Assembly (NCBI GenBank): GCA_026400935.1
Contig: JAPLNX010000311.1
Span: forward strand, 1-54,350
Source: Planctomycetia bacterium
GTDB taxonomy: Bacteria > Planctomycetota > Planctomycetia > Planctomycetales > Planctomycetaceae
DNA: 54,350 nucleotides
Direction: 5' to 3'
How positions within the stretch are numbered: position 1 is the stretch's first letter; each line of letters opens with the position of its first letter. The translations under genes were made by a program, and so were the position numbers. Below are positions 52,438 to 54,350 of this stretch, in pieces. The notes under the pieces are model-generated. The model ran no database searches and was not told the origin of the DNA. It saw nothing but the letters and a program-made list of their open reading frames with translations.

Positions 52438-53084
52438 TGGCGATCGAAGTCACCTGCGACTGCGGGAAAACCTATCGCGTGAACGACGACAAGGCCGGCA
52501 AGCGGTTCAAGTGCCGCGAATGTGCAATGCTCGTCCGAGTTCCGAATGAGAACGGTGACGATACCAACGAAGACGTTGACATCGAAGCGGACGAATTGGG
52601 GATCGAGCCGGAAGCGAAGTATGTCCCCATGCACCGTCGCCTGTGGGCGCGTCGCCGCTCGGCCAAGAAGGACGCTCGCACGAAGAGCAATGCGGCGGCG
52701 AGAAATCGGTGGTTGCTCATTGCTGGCAAGGTATTCGCGGTGATGGTCTTGGTGGCTTTGATTTTCAGAGCCATTGTGTGGGCGGATGTTTTTTTGCGTC
52801 CGGAACAGAAAACGTTCCTCTGGTTGACAGTCGGAGTCCCCAGCTACTTCCTCCTGAGCGATCGAATGAATCGCTCTTCGATTCGGCGCAGATTGAGCAG
52901 CTACGACGAGACCGTTGAAGACATCTCATGGCGACCGTTCAGGAATTTTTTCAACATCAACGGCGGCTGGCCGCCTCATCTTTTTTATTACGAAGTTTAC
53001 CTTCTCGACCGTTACGGCAAGGCTCAGTTGAGAGAGGTCGCATTCGTCCGACGTCGCGGAATGGTTTGGGATGACGACATCTGA
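52437..53084 (+). CDS. zinc-ribbon membrane protein
   Basis: 215 residues. N-terminal ribbon VTCDCGKTYRVNDDKAGKRF then KCRECAML, close to that at 50243 although the first knuckle is CxC. An acidic linker, a basic segment, then two hydrophobic helices (residues about 95-115 and 127-142) and a soluble tail. Coupled to the upstream gene by TGATG, so the products probably act together. Function unknown. Confidence 0.75.
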   Translation: MAIEVTCDCGKTYRVNDDKAGKRFKCRECAMLVRVPNENGDDTNEDVDIEADELGIEPEAKYVPMHRRLWARRRSAKKDARTKSNAAARNRWLLIAGKVFAVMVLVALIFRAIVWADVFLRPEQKTFLWLTVGVPSYFLLSDRMNRSSIRRRLSSYDETVEDISWRPFRNFFNINGGWPPHLFYYEVYLLDRYGKAQLREVAFVRRRGMVWDDDI

Positions 53085-53130
53085 ATCTGACTCGCGTGAT
53101 GCCAATGATGATCACTCTTGAGGAGCTGCA

Positions 53131-53544
53131 ATGACGTTTTCTGCCCACCAGATTGGAGGTCTAGCAGTCTGCTTATGGCTGAGCTTGGCTGCTGCAAATC
53201 AATTCGCTGCCGACCCGCCTTCACATCAACCATCCGAGGCAGTGCTGCAGTCCCATCGAGAGCCGGAACACCCCTTCCCAAAACCCAAGCGCAACGACCA
53301 GTTGGAGGAACTTCAGAAACAGCAAATCGAAATCCACGACATACTTGAGAAGGGCCAAGAGAATCTCAAGAAACTCGACGAGTCCATCAAGAAGCGAGAG
53401 CAGGAAGAAGCCGACCGAGCCAAAACAATCGCCGAACAAAAAGAGGCTCGATTCGCACGTGGCTCTGTGAGTCGTTTGGTTTTGATTGGAGTAGTCGGGT
53501 TGCTGATTCTGGTGTACCGAACCTTTAAGAATCCTGAGCATTGA
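53131..53544 (+). CDS. small exported coiled-coil protein with C-terminal membrane anchor
   Basis: 137 residues. Signal-like N-terminus (GGLAVCLWLSLAAANQFA), Pro-rich stretch, coiled coil at about 55-105 (QLEELQKQQIEIHDILEKGQ), then one membrane helix (SRLVLIGVVGLLILVYRTF). It has the same plan as the next gene. No family recognised. Confidence 0.65.
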   Translation: MTFSAHQIGGLAVCLWLSLAAANQFAADPPSHQPSEAVLQSHREPEHPFPKPKRNDQLEELQKQQIEIHDILEKGQENLKKLDESIKKREQEEADRAKTIAEQKEARFARGSVSRLVLIGVVGLLILVYRTFKNPEH

Positions 53545-53640
53545 GCGATGAGGACGACTGCATTGGAATTGGAACGGTCGGCAATAGTTTGATGATCTTG
53601 TTCGTTCTCCTCTTCATGAGGCCCATCACGCGAATCTTCT

Positions 53641-54009
53641 ATGCCAACTATCCCGAACCACCATGAATGGTCCGAGCTTCCTCAATGGATTCCTCCGCCT
53701 CGGCTGTTCGCGGTTCTTGTCGTCTGTGCGTGGCTGAGTCTGTCCATCGAAAGGTCGCTCGGTGCCCAAGACGAACCGACTGAGCGGGATCAACAACACC
53801 GACTAACTTTGAAGCAAGTAGACGAGCTACTCGAAAAGACGAGGCTGCTACGCGAGGAGTTCGATCAGCAGGATCAAGAGCGTACCAAGCGGGCTGACGC
53901 AGAACGGCAACAGCAAAAGCAGCGGAGTTACTACTGGAAGCTGACGATTAGTAGCCTGCTCGTTCTCTCGTCCATTGCCTATCGGAGGCTCACAAACACA
54001 AAACGTTGA
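53641..54009 (+). CDS. small coiled-coil membrane protein, paralogue of the preceding gene
   Basis: 122 residues. N-terminal signal or anchor (LFAVLVVCAWLSLSIERSL), a coiled coil of about 55 residues (LKQVDELLEKTRLLREEF), and a C-terminal helix with basic end (YYWKLTISSLLVLSSIAYRR). The layout, AWLSLS/LWLSLA signal motif and spacing match the preceding gene. Function unknown. The following 198 nt hold no gene before the next start. Confidence 0.6.
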   Translation: MPTIPNHHEWSELPQWIPPPRLFAVLVVCAWLSLSIERSLGAQDEPTERDQQHRLTLKQVDELLEKTRLLREEFDQQDQERTKRADAERQQQKQRSYYWKLTISSLLVLSSIAYRRLTNTKR

Positions 54010-54207
54010 CGCGAAATGATCGTAACCGCAGTTCGCCGATTGAAGCGACCGGAACTCTTCGCTCAATCATTTCCTGGAGTTGTCGGGGCTGAGAGGGAAA
54101 CGGGCATTGTTCAGGAGCAGCACATTCGGACTTCGACAAAGCTGCGTGCGTCACTTGAATGCTCAACGTCTGTCATAGGTGCGTCGTGTGGCTCAAGGAA
54201 TCAGTCA

Positions 54208-54350
54208 GTGAAACTCAATTGCCCGCAATGTGACCTCGTCATTCCGAACGCCGTTCGACCGAATGCCGCCAAGAACCTCTTCTGTCCGCACTGCGAAAAG
54301 TCGTTCGACAAAGAAGCATTTCGCGAGATGAATGATGCCGACTTCGATCC
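54208..54350 (+). CDS. zinc-ribbon protein, 5' part only
   Basis: GTG start at 54208 with AAGGA 8 nt upstream, open to the window end (47 codons). It reads MKLNCPQCDLVIPNAVRPNA then FCPHCEKSF, a two-knuckle Cys4 zinc ribbon like those at 50243 and 52437. The rest is outside the window. Confidence 0.75.
   Translation, partial: MKLNCPQCDLVIPNAVRPNAAKNLFCPHCEKSFDKEAFREMNDADFD

Overview
The window reads as chromosomal DNA of a planctomycete (Planctomycetota). The evidence is two Tat-exported DUF1501 proteins, a secreted repeat protein carrying an LEDRTVPS motif near its N-terminus, a WD40 protein with a planctomycete-type CNGCH cytochrome c motif, Ser/Thr kinases paired with ECF sigma factors, a YdjY-domain protein, and many long palindromic repeats at gene ends. 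No rRNA, tRNA, CRISPR array, transposase or phage gene was recognised. Genus and species cannot be told from the sequence alone.

Region 1 (1-16.1 kb) is mostly housekeeping and envelope: a possible partial membrane-protein end, DUF1501 protein 1, a translationally coupled pair (prenyltransferase-like toroid protein and a 1,887-residue transglutaminase/coiled-coil membrane protein), a PLP aminotransferase divergent from DUF1501 protein 2, dapF, two tandem paralogous lipoproteins, and a pyruvate kinase-cytidine deaminase operon. Region 2 (16.5-31.7 kb) holds an 868-residue RTX-like repeat protein, an alpha/beta hydrolase, a YdjY-domain protein, a GT39-like membrane protein, an FHA-nucleotidyl cyclase next to a class II cyclic-nucleotide phosphodiesterase, an HpnN-like RND transporter, a CDF metal transporter, citrate synthase and slyX. 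A 958-residue cytochrome c/WD40 protein follows.

Region 3 (35.3-49.3 kb) is the most interesting part. It carries two paralogous copies of one locus: Ser/Thr kinase (-), ECF sigma factor (+), then a minus-strand operon running DUF350 membrane protein, small Gly/Ser-rich lipoprotein, glutathionylspermidine-synthase-like ATP-grasp enzyme. Copy B adds a secreted beta-rich protein ahead of its kinase and a voltage-gated-type K+ channel after its ligase. A bipartite element, TGTCGG-N15-GGGCAT with an invariant 15-nt spacer, lies upstream of all four minus-strand transcription units of the two copies (36891-36917, 39853-39879, 45607-45633, 49278-49304). The simplest model is that the paralogous ECF factors read this promoter and so co-regulate a kinase-sensed, membrane-associated polyamine/peptide ligase and ion-flux system. 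The promoter reading is my inference.

Region 4 (49.5-54.35 kb) is a plus-strand run of small membrane proteins. Three begin with the same kind of Cys4 zinc ribbon (the last is cut by the window end), and several are joined by TGATG overlaps. Their function is unknown.

At least six sequence families of palindromic repeats (18-33 bp arms) sit mostly between convergent genes. One copy has entered the coding sequence of the copy B kinase in frame, between HRD and DFG, adding exactly 21 residues. Another forms the N-terminal extension of the toroid protein.
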